A stretch of DNA of 64,000 bases from Flectonema sp. DT1601. Its lineage: Eukaryota > Euglenozoa > Diplonemea > Diplonemida > Diplonemidae. Shown here piece after piece: positions 1 through 9,363 of the stretch. The first letter of the stretch is position 1, and each line of letters opens with the position of its first letter. The stretch covers positions 124,001-188,000 of the forward strand of contig OZ025802.1 of assembly GCA_964019425.1 (NCBI GenBank), given 5' to 3'. The notes under the pieces were generated by a model. That model searched no databases and was not told the origin of the DNA. It saw only the letters and a list, made by a program, of their open reading frames with translations. A program made the position numbers and the translations under genes.

Positions 1-88
1 AAGACTTTTAATGAAAATGTGTTTTCTAAGTTGTCACATCCATCTCAATTGAGTAGAAGAAATATAACTTCCCAACAGCCACATCTTC

Positions 89-1783
89 TTATGGAACAAA
101 GAATCGATTGGGACCTTTTCCAGACTGCGAACCTATTGTGCAGTTCTTCTTCCTTTGGACGAATTTTCCTTCAGCAGAAACCACCGTCAAGAAATCGGGA
201 GCAGGAGCTCCAGTACGTGAAGTCTGTGACTGCATAGTTTTATTACGCAGAACATGAGGAGGAACAGCTTGAACTCGCCTTCGAGCGAGAACCGATAGAT
301 TCCGATCCGCAGCAAGTCTGGTTTGGGTGGTGTCAGGTGAGTTGCGAACTTTCTCTTTTGACGGGCGCGGCTTAGAAGAAACGTCGTCTTTTGATCCGAC
401 CGCCGGCGGCTCCGGGTGGTATGCGGCATCACCATCGCCCTCCGTGTCAATGTCACCGTCGTATCGAATTTGGTTGTCGGTTGACGATGGATCGTCTGGA
501 CGAGGAGGGACTCCGGCTTCGTTTTGCCACGCTTCGAAATTAATATTCCACATTGCTAAAGCTTCCATAGGAGATACCCTATTATTAATATGATTATTAC
601 TTCTAAGTTGATTATCTTCTGTTATCGAATGGTCAGACATCGCGTCAGACGATGTTGGATCGGTTGTGACGGCTGCTTCAGCATCTTCGAGTTTGACGGC
701 ATTTTCTGCCCGTCGCTCACGAATTCGCTGACGACGATCTCTTCGCTGACGTTCCTTGCGAAGCTGCTCATCAACTCTTTCCTGTCTTTTAACGGCATTC
801 TCCGTCGCAACAAATTGATCAGACTTTCCCATATCTGTTGTTGCTTGAAGTGCTCTGTTCTTCCACCTTTCACTCTCTTTTTGAACTCTTCTTTTGGAAG
901 CATTCGTCTTAGCAAGTTCCTTTCTGGTTGCCTCATATTCCATGTACAGCAACTCAAGAGAGGCTCGTTCTACACGACGCTGTTTTAATGCGTCTTCAAG
1001 TTGGCTGTTCTTCTCTTTTGATTCTTTTAATTGTTTCCTCAGTTTGTGAACTTCGTATTGATGTTGTTTTAAGTTTTGTTGTGCGAGATCTTGTTCAGTT
1101 CTCATCCTCTCGTGACTTGTTTCTAATTGTTTACAACGAGCCAAGACTCCCTCGATAGAGTCGTTCTGCCTTTGAAGAACCATCTGTAAATGGTCGTTAC
1201 CCTGAAGGGCTATTTTAGCTTCTTCAGATAGGGCTCGGTAGGCTTCAGCTCGAAACTTTTTCTCTGCTTCGCTGAGTCTTTTTTTGAATTCTGATTCAAG
1301 CTGTGCTCTGAAATCGACCATTTCCGTATTCGCACGGGATTTTAAATCGTCGTTACTACCCTGAAGTTTTTCTACCACAGCTTCATATTGTAGAAGTGAC
1401 TCTCGTAGGTTACGGTTTTCCTTCTCAAAGCTACTGAATAACTGATTTTCTTCCACAAGACGAGTAATTTCAAGTTCTAAGTATTTATTTCTGTGATCTA
1501 ATTCCATCACCCTAGTCTTCGCCTCTTCGCCTTGTACTTCAGCTTCTTGTCCGCTCATTTGACTTACTTTTTGTAGTTCTTCTTGCAGGAAGTTTATTAC
1601 TTGATCTTTCTTCCCTTCAGCGTCTTTAAGATGTTGGATTAAAGCGTCTTGTTGAGTTAGTTGGAGAGATAGTTTTGCGTATTCTCTTCTCGTTTGATCT
1701 AATTCAGCGAGTAGGTCTTGCATTGCTGTCTTTGTCTCACTGAGTTGACCTTTTCCATCATTTTTCTGTGGAGATCCCGACAT
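89..1783 (-). CDS. coiled-coil protein, possibly cilium/basal-body associated
   Basis: A 564-residue protein starting at the ATG at 1783. The reading frame extends a few codons further but only from a TTG, and a pyrimidine tract ending in CAG lies 2 nt before this ATG. Residues from about 10 to 340 are almost continuous heptad-type coiled coil rich in E, K, Q and L. An Arg-rich patch follows (RRDRRQRIRERR), then an acidic, Ser/Asp-rich low-complexity tail and a basic C-terminus. No catalytic motif is visible. The arrangement loosely recalls ciliary coiled-coil proteins such as CFAP157/BBOF1, but this is resemblance only; other cytoskeletal coiled-coil families would look the same. It is the last gene of the minus-strand series at the left edge. 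Confidence 0.75.
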   Translation of the reverse strand: MSGSPQKNDGKGQLSETKTAMQDLLAELDQTRREYAKLSLQLTQQDALIQHLKDAEGKKDQVINFLQEELQKVSQMSGQEAEVQGEEAKTRVMELDHRNKYLELEITRLVEENQLFSSFEKENRNLRESLLQYEAVVEKLQGSNDDLKSRANTEMVDFRAQLESEFKKRLSEAEKKFRAEAYRALSEEAKIALQGNDHLQMVLQRQNDSIEGVLARCKQLETSHERMRTEQDLAQQNLKQHQYEVHKLRKQLKESKEKNSQLEDALKQRRVERASLELLYMEYEATRKELAKTNASKRRVQKESERWKNRALQATTDMGKSDQFVATENAVKRQERVDEQLRKERQRRDRRQRIRERRAENAVKLEDAEAAVTTDPTSSDAMSDHSITEDNQLRSNNHINNRVSPMEALAMWNINFEAWQNEAGVPPRPDDPSSTDNQIRYDGDIDTEGDGDAAYHPEPPAVGSKDDVSSKPRPSKEKVRNSPDTTQTRLAADRNLSVLARRRVQAVPPHVLRNKTMQSQTSRTGAPAPDFLTVVSAEGKFVQRKKNCTIGSQSGKGPNRFFVP

Positions 1784-1798
1784 TGCTGAAGGGAACAA

Positions 1799-2148
1799 CC
1801 TTTTTTTTAGAAGAATATTTATAAACTTTTTTGTTATTTAAGACTGCTGACAACAAAAAATATTCTCAAAATTAATATTACTGTGGTTGATAAAATAAAT
1901 AAACAAACTTGGTCAGCTGATCTCCGTCATATTCTCAAAACCAAAACAAACCAAACGAATCGTAACGGGTGTGGAGAATAACAAATAATGAGAGACACCT
2001 ATTCACATTACCAAGACAATTGTGTAGCTGTGAGGTCACATCAAGATCTATACCTCTTTGAGTAAGGCAAAGAAGAGAGATCGTATTGCCCACTAAAAGC
2101 AAGAGAAGAAATCTTTTTCATTGGACAAGTCTCGAAAAAAAAAATAAT
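1799..2148. other. intergenic, upstream of the coiled-coil gene
   Basis: AT-rich intergenic sequence between the coiled-coil gene and the piggyBac element. I see no reading frame, RNA gene or repeat with support here. It should hold the 5' leader of the gene at 89-1783. Confidence 0.5.
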
Positions 2149-2360
2149 TTAACCCTTTAAGCCCTGAAGGCCACTATAGTGGCCTTTCGCGTTTTTTTTT
2201 TTTTGACAAAGGGGAAAAATGTACCTTGTGAGTACAAGGGTGGAGCCAGAGCTGCCCAAAAACGACAAATTTTATGTGGGATCGTGCTGCAAAAATCACC
2301 AGCTTTTTCTGAGAAAAAGTTCATTTTTTTTTTTCTGCACTGGGAACAGTCTTAGCCAGG

Positions 2361-2651
2361 TTGCCCATGACTATCCCATGTTTTCAGCCAAAAATTAAAA
2401 TCCCTAAAACTATTTCCATCGAAAATGATTCAGTTGGGTCACCTATCCCAGATTTGGGTGCTCCTGTGTCTTCTTCGAGCGATGAAGAGAGTACAATAGA
2501 GCCAAGCATTTCCCCTCTGAAATGGAGCAAGAAAATCACCAAGGTAAAACGACACACGTTTCGGCGGTCCTTGCAGAACATGTCAGACCTGAAATTGATG
2601 AAGGAACTGCAGAAATTTGAACTTGTGTTCACCCCAAAGGTGATGAGATGA
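2361..2651 (+). pseudogene. piggyBac transposase, N-terminal remnant
   Basis: An open frame of 96 codons inside the piggyBac element. It encodes an acidic Ser/Asp/Glu stretch followed by basic residues, as in the poorly conserved N-terminal region of piggyBac transposases. On its own it is not diagnostic. The call rests on its position ahead of the recognisable transposase core on the same strand and inside the TTAA-bounded element. Confidence 0.5.
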
Positions 2652-3142
2652 TTTCGCACTGCAGCAACAACTAGGCACTCAATCTTAACGTAGCTGAACT
2701 CAAACTCTCTTTAGGACTCAATATCCTCGTGGGTCTCTGTAATAAACCAAATATCTCAGATTACAGGAACGGTACATCAGACCCAGCGTACACACCCCAC
2801 TTCGCTTCCTGAGATCGGTTCCTCTAAATTCGAACCAATCTGTAAAACTTTACACTGTCACCAACCCCGTACCTGCTGACAAGCTCTACAAAATCCACAG
2901 CTTTTGGGAAACAATAGTTCCCAAATGGTCCGAGATCAATAAGGCGGAGGAGCAGGGACGGGTGGAGAAGTTCTCTGCCTCGTACTTTCAGTCCTAGCAC
3001 AATGTGCATCACATAATGCACAATGTGCATCACATATATTCAGGGGCAATCCAAAAGAAGTACATGTCTTCAGCACATTGCCTCTCGAGGAGAATTATGA
3101 GACAGCCACGTGATGGACTAAAATAAGGAAATCCATCAAAAA

Positions 3143-3690
3143 GTGACAATCGACTTACTGGTACAGATCCATCAGTACAACAAACTAATGGGTGGTGTTG
3201 ACCTCGTAGACGGTATCAGGGGGAAGGCAAGAAGAACTCTGATGACAAAACGCTGGACCCTGAAAGTCTTTCACTACTTGTTAGAGATTTCTATCTTCAA
3301 TGTTTTCACCCTCCAAAAGAAGTCTGAAAAAGACGTCGGGACATATGCTCAGTTCAAAAAAAGGCCATGTTCTCAACTTATTGGTCATGGAACACACCAA
3401 ACTCACACAAAATGTCACTACCTACGAAAATTTGATATTTTTGGGGACTGCAGTTCACGGATTTGTTCTCAAAAAAAGTAAGGTCATCGACTTCTTGTTC
3501 AAAAAGCGAGGTTTTCTTATGCATGGATCCCTGCTTCGAACAATATCACGAAAATATTGACAAGTCTTCAGCCCCTGTTTGCAACAACCATACCTTTGCT
3601 ACACACAATCATATCCCACCGAAAAACATGAAACGGAAGCACTCTACTCCTACAACATTGCTAAAATCAAAGCGAACCCAGGGGTCCTAA
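3143..3690 (+). pseudogene. piggyBac transposase, C-terminal remnant (frameshifted)
   Basis: Two overlapping frames together give the C-terminal part of a piggyBac (DDE_Tnp_1_7) transposase. The first frame has YNKLMGGVDLVDG, matching the conserved YNxxMGGVDxxD block, followed by a TKRW...FHYLLEISIFNVF stretch typical of the family. The second frame, shifted near 3463-3481, has FLCMDPCFEQYH, the hallmark end of the Cys-rich C-terminal domain. The frame change and the missing upstream catalytic region make this an inactive relic. Confidence 0.8.
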
Positions 3691-4125
3691 GCAACAGTGT
3701 TTTTTTAGGCTGTTGTTGCATTTTCTCAAGTTATTTTGGCCCCCTTGCGGGCTGACCTCAGTTTTTTTTCAATGCGCGGGGGGGTGTCTTTCACCCTGTA
3801 ATTTTTTTGTATTTTTCCCCACACCCCTTTTCCCCTTTGTCAAATTTTTCGATTTTTCTCAAAAACAGGGTTTTTGGCCTCTTATTAAAGGGTTAAAAAA
3901 AAAAAAAAAACTAACAAAAAAGTAAATTATCTGTCGAAAAAAAAGTCGCAAACGAGGAAAATTAGAAATCGATTGAATACATTTCTGGATACATATCGAT
4001 ATCAGATATTAATATTTGAATGAAAGAAACCAAAGATAAGGAAAGAAACGAAATAAGAAAAAAACAAAATGAAATGAAATCTTTATGGTACTCTTCAGAA
4101 GAAGAGACAAAAAAGCTACCAATCT

Positions 4126-5670
4126 CTAGCTTTGGACTGCTTCTGATTTTTCTCGACTTATCCTGCGTAGTTTGGCATTCTCAGCTTGTGAACCAAAGCG
4201 TTCAGCAGCCTTTTCGAGAATAGCTTTTGCGTAGTCGGAGAACTCATCCAATACTTCTTCGAAATGAACTTTTTTTAAAATATATAATTCACATGTTGTG
4301 TGAGCAACAACTGTCGCAGTTCTTTTTGTTTGATAAATGAGTGCCACCTCTCCAAAAAAACAACCATCAGTTAGGGTAGCCAACACCGTCATTTCACCGT
4401 CGTCTTTTTCAGCTACGACGTTGACACTGCCGGAGGATATGAAAAACATTTCAGCTCCAACATCACCGACTCTGCAAATGTAGGCACCTTTTAATACAAC
4501 TCTTGGTTGTAAGTGAAGGATGACGGCATTCATGAATGCTTTACTGACATCTTTAAATAAAGGAACCTTTTGAATGATGTCTTTATTAACAAATTCTGAC
4601 AACTCAAGTCGGAGATAAGTTGGGAGATCTGACAACAGGGTTCTCTCATCTACACCTTTTCGAGTTTCCCACATATAATCATAATAAGCTTTTACTCTTG
4701 TTTGGATATCTGCTGGTAGTCTTCTGTATTTCATCCAATCGTTTATTGTGTCCATTTTAGTTCTGTGAGCTTCTGAAGTTGCTTCTAAATTTGCAACTAA
4801 AGAACTGACTGTACCAATGACATGAACATACACAGAAAGCCCAATTAATGTGACAACTATCGTGTAAAGTGTTTCAACTGTTCTTATTGGGATTGTATTT
4901 CCGTATCCAGTCATCAGTATAAACGCCCAATACAAAGCTCTAATGTACTTTCTTTGAATCGGAAGGTCTTCCCAACCGAAATATCCTTGCCATGAAAAGG
5001 TCCGACCTCCGTTAGGAATAAGTTGTGGATCGCCCCTATCTGTTTCAGGTCCTTCCAGCTCTAAAATTAGAGAGAACCCACAACCTAATAAATGAGCTAC
5101 GAACATTAGTTTAAATGCAGCTTTCAAAAGTCTGATTTTATTGGTGGAGAAGTTTGGGTTAAATTGTTCAAACAATCTGAAGTAGGAATACACATAAAAT
5201 ATTCTAAGCAACCTGTTAACTCTGAAAACTGGATCATATGACAGCAGCCCCATTAAAATATAATCAACAGGAATACCAGTGAGAACATCGAAAAACAGTC
5301 CTCCAGATAGTCGTTTTGCGTATTTTCGTCTAATGATTGGTCTCTCTGTGACGAAGTATCCGTTTTCTTCCACAGCTGTTCTCATCTTAACCCATATATC
5401 AAGAAAGTGGATAATATCAAATATTACATCAAAAACCATCCATGGCCACAATGCTGTTAGTCGAAACCCTATTCGGATCGGTAAGAATACTGAGATGTAG
5501 ACCAACTGTGATAAAGTTACAACATACCACCATCCAAGAATCTTATTGCTATCAACTAACTCTTGTGTGTCACTCGCGGGATCAGGTAATGGATGAAATA
5601 GCTCTATAGCATTTCTAAACTCTGAAAATCGTGAAGGCGGTACTTCTGTTTTTGCATCCGGTTCAGACAT
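4126..5670 (-). CDS. cyclic-nucleotide-binding voltage-gated-type cation channel
   Basis: A 514-residue plasma-membrane-type channel of the CNG/HCN/EAG superfamily. Several hydrophobic segments cover residues 45-200. An S4-like stretch near 147-165 has spaced arginines (RVNRLLRIF). The pore loop has MTGYGN at 253-258, giving a GYG selectivity filter that suggests K+ permeability rather than the non-selective CNG type. After a C-linker, a cyclic-nucleotide-binding domain covers about 370-490, with FGEVALIY and the phosphate-binding RTATV intact, so cAMP or cGMP binding is plausible. The start ATG follows a 5' leader containing a perfect hairpin (5713-5734) and a T-rich tract ending in CAG. There is no N-terminal PAS or ankyrin domain. 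Confidence 0.9.
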   Translation of the reverse strand: MSEPDAKTEVPPSRFSEFRNAIELFHPLPDPASDTQELVDSNKILGWWYVVTLSQLVYISVFLPIRIGFRLTALWPWMVFDVIFDIIHFLDIWVKMRTAVEENGYFVTERPIIRRKYAKRLSGGLFFDVLTGIPVDYILMGLLSYDPVFRVNRLLRIFYVYSYFRLFEQFNPNFSTNKIRLLKAAFKLMFVAHLLGCGFSLILELEGPETDRGDPQLIPNGGRTFSWQGYFGWEDLPIQRKYIRALYWAFILMTGYGNTIPIRTVETLYTIVVTLIGLSVYVHVIGTVSSLVANLEATSEAHRTKMDTINDWMKYRRLPADIQTRVKAYYDYMWETRKGVDERTLLSDLPTYLRLELSEFVNKDIIQKVPLFKDVSKAFMNAVILHLQPRVVLKGAYICRVGDVGAEMFFISSGSVNVVAEKDDGEMTVLATLTDGCFFGEVALIYQTKRTATVVAHTTCELYILKKVHFEEVLDEFSDYAKAILEKAAERFGSQAENAKLRRISREKSEAVQS

Positions 5671-5712
5671 GAAAGGGGGATTTTTTTTTTTTTTTTTTTT
5701 TTTTAAATTCTT

Positions 5713-5734
5713 TTTTGGGCGCTACCGCCCAAAA
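5713..5734 (-). promoter_or_regulatory. perfect 9-bp hairpin in the channel 5' leader
   Basis: TTTTGGGCG and CGCCCAAAA are exact reverse complements separated by a 4-nt loop. The hairpin lies 43 nt before the channel start codon and downstream of a T-rich tract ending in CAG, so it would be in the mature 5' leader if that CAG is a splice acceptor. Any role in translation is inference. Confidence 0.5.
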
Positions 5735-6276
5735 GAGAGGGGCTGAAAAAATAAAAAATAAAAAAAAAGATCGATTAACGTGATTACATTGGAATATTAT
5801 CATTACCCTGCTATGCATCTTTTTTTTGTAGATATTTTTAAAAGAGGGGAAGAAAAGAAAGAAGATTATGCAACACACTACTAATAATGACAATTAACCA
5901 GCCAGCGGACAGCTCGAGCAAGATTAGAGTGTCAACGCAAAAGAAGAAGAAACAAAAAGACACAAATCAATAAATAAATGATACGATTTGGTTTAAAAAG
6001 TTCAGTCGGTAAGAAGAGTTTCGAAATAACTGTTGTGACCGCAGTGTAGGTTGAATACCTAAGAAATTAGTTTCATTTTTTTTTTTTTTTTGGATTTTTT
6101 ATTTCCAAGTGTATAATAAACTATAGCACATCTAATCAAACAATCACCAAGGAAGATGACCCACAAATCAAACAACAAGGACAATGACGGAAACCAGATT
6201 GAAAAGGCGAGGGTTTTTAATAAAAATTAATAAAAAAGAGCTAGAAGAGAGGAAAAGAAAAAAAAACAAATATATT

Positions 6277-6367
6277 TGTAGATACGACACCTGACAAGAA
6301 GGCTTCCGAGTCTAAGAGGGGTTCCGAGAGAACCCTCAACCTAAACCCATGAAAGAGCCACGTTATC
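6277..6367. repeat. dispersed repeat, copy 1 (second copy at 56432-56534)
   Basis: A stretch of about 90 bp shares long blocks (such as AAGGCTTCCGAG, GGTTCCGAGAGA and CAACCTAAACCCATGA) with 56432-56534. Both copies lie just 3' of a minus-strand gene, here about 160 bp beyond the kinesin stop. No coding capacity or terminal inverted repeat is evident. Confidence 0.65.
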
Positions 6368-6524
6368 TTCTTTTGGCTATCCAGAAGAAGAAAAGAGAGA
6401 AAGAAAAAAAGGCCAAATGAGAGAAAAACCTAAAGTCCATAAAATATAATGCAGTGGACACCTGCAATCGTAGACCTGATACAAGATTGTAATAATAATC
6501 TGATTTAAGACTTAAAGTTGAGTA

Positions 6525-8339
6525 CTACGGCTTCAAGACACCAGTACTCAACGCGACTCCATAAGTTCTTGAACGAAACATTTTTTGCTCATTTCTACTA
6601 AGCGCATTAGAGAAGTAGGCTTCTCGGTAATCGAATTTCTTATTAACTTTCTTCTTTTTCTTGTCATCCCCATTTTCCTTATTTTTTTTTGATTTTTTCA
6701 TTGTTTTTTTAGAAGGTGTAGTCTCAGTGTTATGGGATGCGACATCAACAGTTGGGAAATCCCTTTTAAACAACGACTCCCAAAGCCACTTAACCTCCCC
6801 AGCTTCATACCATCTACTAGAAAGAGATAAACACGACCTGATGTCATTAAAACAACTGTACTGAAGAACTATTATTATAATGTCGGATGGCCATAGTCGG
6901 TTTGCATTCCAAGCTTGAATCTGAGATCGAATGTTTTTGTTAGGAAATGCAATGAATTCACCTCTAAAGCCTCTTCCTAGTTGAGACTTTGATGGATAAG
7001 TCATGGTTCTTTTCCAATGGTTAAGAAGAACATCACATTCATAAGTAAAGCCATCACCCGATATAACCGGTGTCTTAAACACAGGAACGAATGGAGCAGT
7101 CGCACGAGCAGTTAGTGGACAAGTAAACTCGTTTGGGATGCCGTTGTAGCTCATCCTCTCTTCAAAAGATCTCAAATCAGGTAGTTGTCTTTCTTGCCTT
7201 CTAATATCATCACGTAGTGATGACAGGATGAGTCTGGCTGCTTTGATTTCTTCGTTTAACTTTTTAGCACTTTTTTGAATGTTTTGAGTTACTTTACATT
7301 TGATGCCCCTCGACATCTGTCCAAACTCCATCGTTGAACGCGTCTCAGTAATGCATTCCTCAGAAGGAGAAATATTACAAATAAGTGTCGATCTGGCATT
7401 GCCACCAATTGAATTCCTAAGTAGTTTCGTAAGGGAACTGTTTCTACAATTTATAAATATCTTTCTTTTTGTTTGTTGTTGTTGAAGAAGGTCACTCATA
7501 AAATTTTTCAAAGCACTCAGAGATCGGTTAATGTTGGCAGTCTCTGTTAGATGTTTACCAACAACTCCACTTCTTAAAACGTTTTCTGAACCAGCGAGAT
7601 CTACCAGAGTCAAGTTGGAAACTAATTGATAATTCTCATCAGGGACATCTTGTACAACGTCAATGAGATACAATGAATGTGATCTGCTACTGCACTCATT
7701 AGAATCAGTCTTTGCGTATTCCCGTTGGCTTTCTGCCAGTTGTAGATGCTGCCAGACTTGTCCAGGTAAGAGTCTGATTCGCTTATTTCCAATCGGTTCG
7801 AAAGGTCCATTTTCATACTCTCTCAGTCTGAGAGGATTTTTCTTTCCTTTCCGACGATGTTTTTCATTTGAAAGTGGAATTTCTGGCATCGGTGATTTAT
7901 CAAAAAGATCGAAGATCAATTCGTTGATAATTTGAACTGCACTCAGTCGGACTGAAACTCCATTCACCCCGGCTGTTTTAATCACAAGTTCATTAAGAAT
8001 ACTGGGTATTAAACCAGGATTATCTTTATTTCCAATCATTGTGTAGGTCTTTCCACTGTTAGTTTGACCGTAGGCCATGACACTCGCATTTCTACCATCA
8101 AGAACTGCTTCTACAGCACTCTTACCAATGCAATTATGAATATCTGTTTGAGTTCCTGAAGGACCAATTGCCATGTCGTATTGATACTCAGTGTCTTGTT
8201 CTATGGATCTCAATTCTAAGTCTCGTGTAGTCGTTCGCATGTGGACCTTTGCTCCATCTAAGCCAGCTTTACAGGTTGGACCATTCTCACCACTCAGAAG
8301 AGGTCGAATTCTCGTCACAACTCTGATTGCCTCACTCAT
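6525..8339 (-). CDS. kinesin with C-terminal U-box and F-box-like domains
   Basis: A 604-residue protein starting at the ATG at 8339. The frame opens 24 codons earlier, but that part precedes a likely acceptor (CTCTGTACAG) and is not kinesin-like. Residues 1-345 form a kinesin motor: AYGQTNSGKT P-loop at 89-98, NECSSRSH switch I at 214-221, DLAGSE switch II at 247-252. All nucleotide-contacting motifs are intact, so ATP-driven movement is expected. A short helical segment (350-395) leads into a U-box-like module (about 402-480: NEFTCPLT, PVISGDGFTYE, FPNKNIRSQI) and then an F-box-like helix set (about 481-530: LWPSDIIIIVL...LSLSSRW). The tail is Lys-rich. The fusion suggests a motor linked to ubiquitination. 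The kinesin call is secure, the U-box probable, the F-box tentative. Confidence 0.92.
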   Translation of the reverse strand: MSEAIRVVTRIRPLLSGENGPTCKAGLDGAKVHMRTTTRDLELRSIEQDTEYQYDMAIGPSGTQTDIHNCIGKSAVEAVLDGRNASVMAYGQTNSGKTYTMIGNKDNPGLIPSILNELVIKTAGVNGVSVRLSAVQIINELIFDLFDKSPMPEIPLSNEKHRRKGKKNPLRLREYENGPFEPIGNKRIRLLPGQVWQHLQLAESQREYAKTDSNECSSRSHSLYLIDVVQDVPDENYQLVSNLTLVDLAGSENVLRSGVVGKHLTETANINRSLSALKNFMSDLLQQQQTKRKIFINCRNSSLTKLLRNSIGGNARSTLICNISPSEECITETRSTMEFGQMSRGIKCKVTQNIQKSAKKLNEEIKAARLILSSLRDDIRRQERQLPDLRSFEERMSYNGIPNEFTCPLTARATAPFVPVFKTPVISGDGFTYECDVLLNHWKRTMTYPSKSQLGRGFRGEFIAFPNKNIRSQIQAWNANRLWPSDIIIIVLQYSCFNDIRSCLSLSSRWYEAGEVKWLWESLFKRDFPTVDVASHNTETTPSKKTMKKSKKNKENGDDKKKKKVNKKFDYREAYFSNALSRNEQKMFRSRTYGVALSTGVLKP

Positions 8340-8693
8340 TTGTTTAAAAACTGTACAGAGAATTAGTAATAATTGGATTTTATTTTCAGGAAGAAGTCGT
8401 CTCCTTATCATTTACATTTCTCATAAAATTCCCTTGCCAATTATATTTTTTGTTTCTCTCATGTGTTTTCATCTTGGTGACGTGTTGCTTACTGAACGAT
8501 GGAAACAAAATTAATCTATCGCCGCTACGTATTTGTTAGTATTATGAAATTGTTTAAAAACATTGAGTTGAGAAAGCAAGATAGTCAAAACATTAAAAAA
8601 ATTGTTCTGCTGTTCCTGTGAAAATGAAACTCAGGTCATAAATTGGAGGAAAATAAAAAGCGTAGCTCAAACATATATACAACGGAACTCTAA

Positions 8694-8817
8694 CAAGACT
8701 GCTGACAACAGCAAGAGGAGTGAAGCTAACATCATTTTTTAATTTATTTTTTTAAAATATTTCTTTAAACTGTGGGAAAAGGAATGAATTTCATACGACG
8801 CCCGTTATTTAAATTCC
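8694..8817 (-). pseudogene. duplicated head of the GH43-like gene
   Basis: These 124 bp match 10363-10486 with one visible difference. The copied piece contains the 5' leader, the acceptor-like CCCACAG, the ATGATG start and about 14 signal-peptide codons of the gene at 9364-10404. The reading frame then runs into unrelated sequence, so this is a truncated copy with no protein product expected. It lies about 1.67 kb downstream of its source in the same orientation. Confidence 0.85.
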
Positions 8818-8942
8818 TCTGAAACTACCGTCAGTTGACATTCCTGCAAAAAAAAGACAAAACACAAAAATCGCTGCCACGACAGTTGGACAACTTTTAT
8901 GTGAAAAGGCAGGAAAAAAGGGAAGGAAAAAGCAGAGAGAGA

Positions 8943-9058
8943 GAGAGGACAAAATAATAGGTTTCTGGGATATTGCAACAGAGAGACGAGAAAATAATGG
9001 GTTTCTGAGAGATTGCAACAGAGAGACGAGAGGACAAAATAATAGGTTTCTGGGATTC
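8943..9058. repeat. short imperfect tandem repeat, about three units
   Basis: About three units of 40-48 bp share AATAATAGGTTTCTGGGAT and TTGCAACAGAGAGACGAGA. The units differ by small insertions and substitutions. No function is apparent. Confidence 0.7.
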
Positions 9059-9363
9059 CAAATGTATTAAACAGTGAGCCATCATTAATTATCATAAAAA
9101 ACGCTTGCCGATGTCATGACTAGAAAGAGTCTACCTTGTTTTCAATGGCACATGGTGAAGTGAAATGTGAAAACGTAAGTTTCTTTTCAAAAAAAAGAGA
9201 AAAAAAAGAAAACTCAAGAAGGGCGGCACTTTTAATTTCTGACACGGAATACAAACAACGGGGGTAATGGCAACATTTGTTTTTTAAAAATCCCAAAAAT
9301 GAAAATTATATAGTAATTCAAAAAAAAAAAAAAAAAGATTAGGTTTCCCACAAACGGGAACAA

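Larger units (their letters stand above)
2153..3892 (+). mobile_element. decayed piggyBac transposon with intact ends
   Basis: The element is 1740 bp and flanked on both sides by TTAA (2149-2152 and 3893-3896), the target duplication of piggyBac transposons. The ends are inverted: CCCTTTAA on the left and TTAAAGGG on the right, with a looser match continuing inward to AGGCC. A perfect 20-bp palindrome sits just inside the left end (2167-2186). The interior holds a broken plus-strand transposase in several frames. It is much shorter than an autonomous piggyBac, and the middle of the transposase gene is missing or unreadable. Element boundaries are read directly; family assignment comes from the transposase motifs. 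Confidence 0.85.
5671..6524. other. intergenic; hairpin leader and dispersed repeat
   Basis: AT-rich spacer between the channel and kinesin genes. It contains the channel's 5' leader with a hairpin (5713-5734) and, on the kinesin side, one copy of a dispersed repeat (6277-6367). The remainder is A-rich sequence with no supported gene. Confidence 0.5.
8340..9363. other. intergenic with gene-fragment duplication and short tandem repeat
   Basis: No intact gene is seen. The spacer holds the kinesin 5' leader, a 124-bp copy of the head of the GH43-like gene (8694-8817) and a short imperfect tandem repeat (8943-9058). ORFs reading across the tandem repeat are low-complexity and have no support. 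Confidence 0.5.

Noticed and set aside
1841-1856. 16-bp match AAGACTGCTGACAACA to the GH43-like signal-peptide region
   Set aside because: Length is within chance expectation for all pairs in a 64 kb AT-rich window, and no flanking similarity exists.
8340-8411. 24-residue N-terminal extension of the kinesin
   Set aside because: It lies before an acceptor-like site, has no kinesin similarity, and the motor begins naturally at MSEAIRVVTRIRP.
8805-9095. Minus-strand ORFs reading SQKPIILSS-type repeats
   Set aside because: Three frames are open over a short tandem repeat, so openness is a composition effect; no start context or homology.
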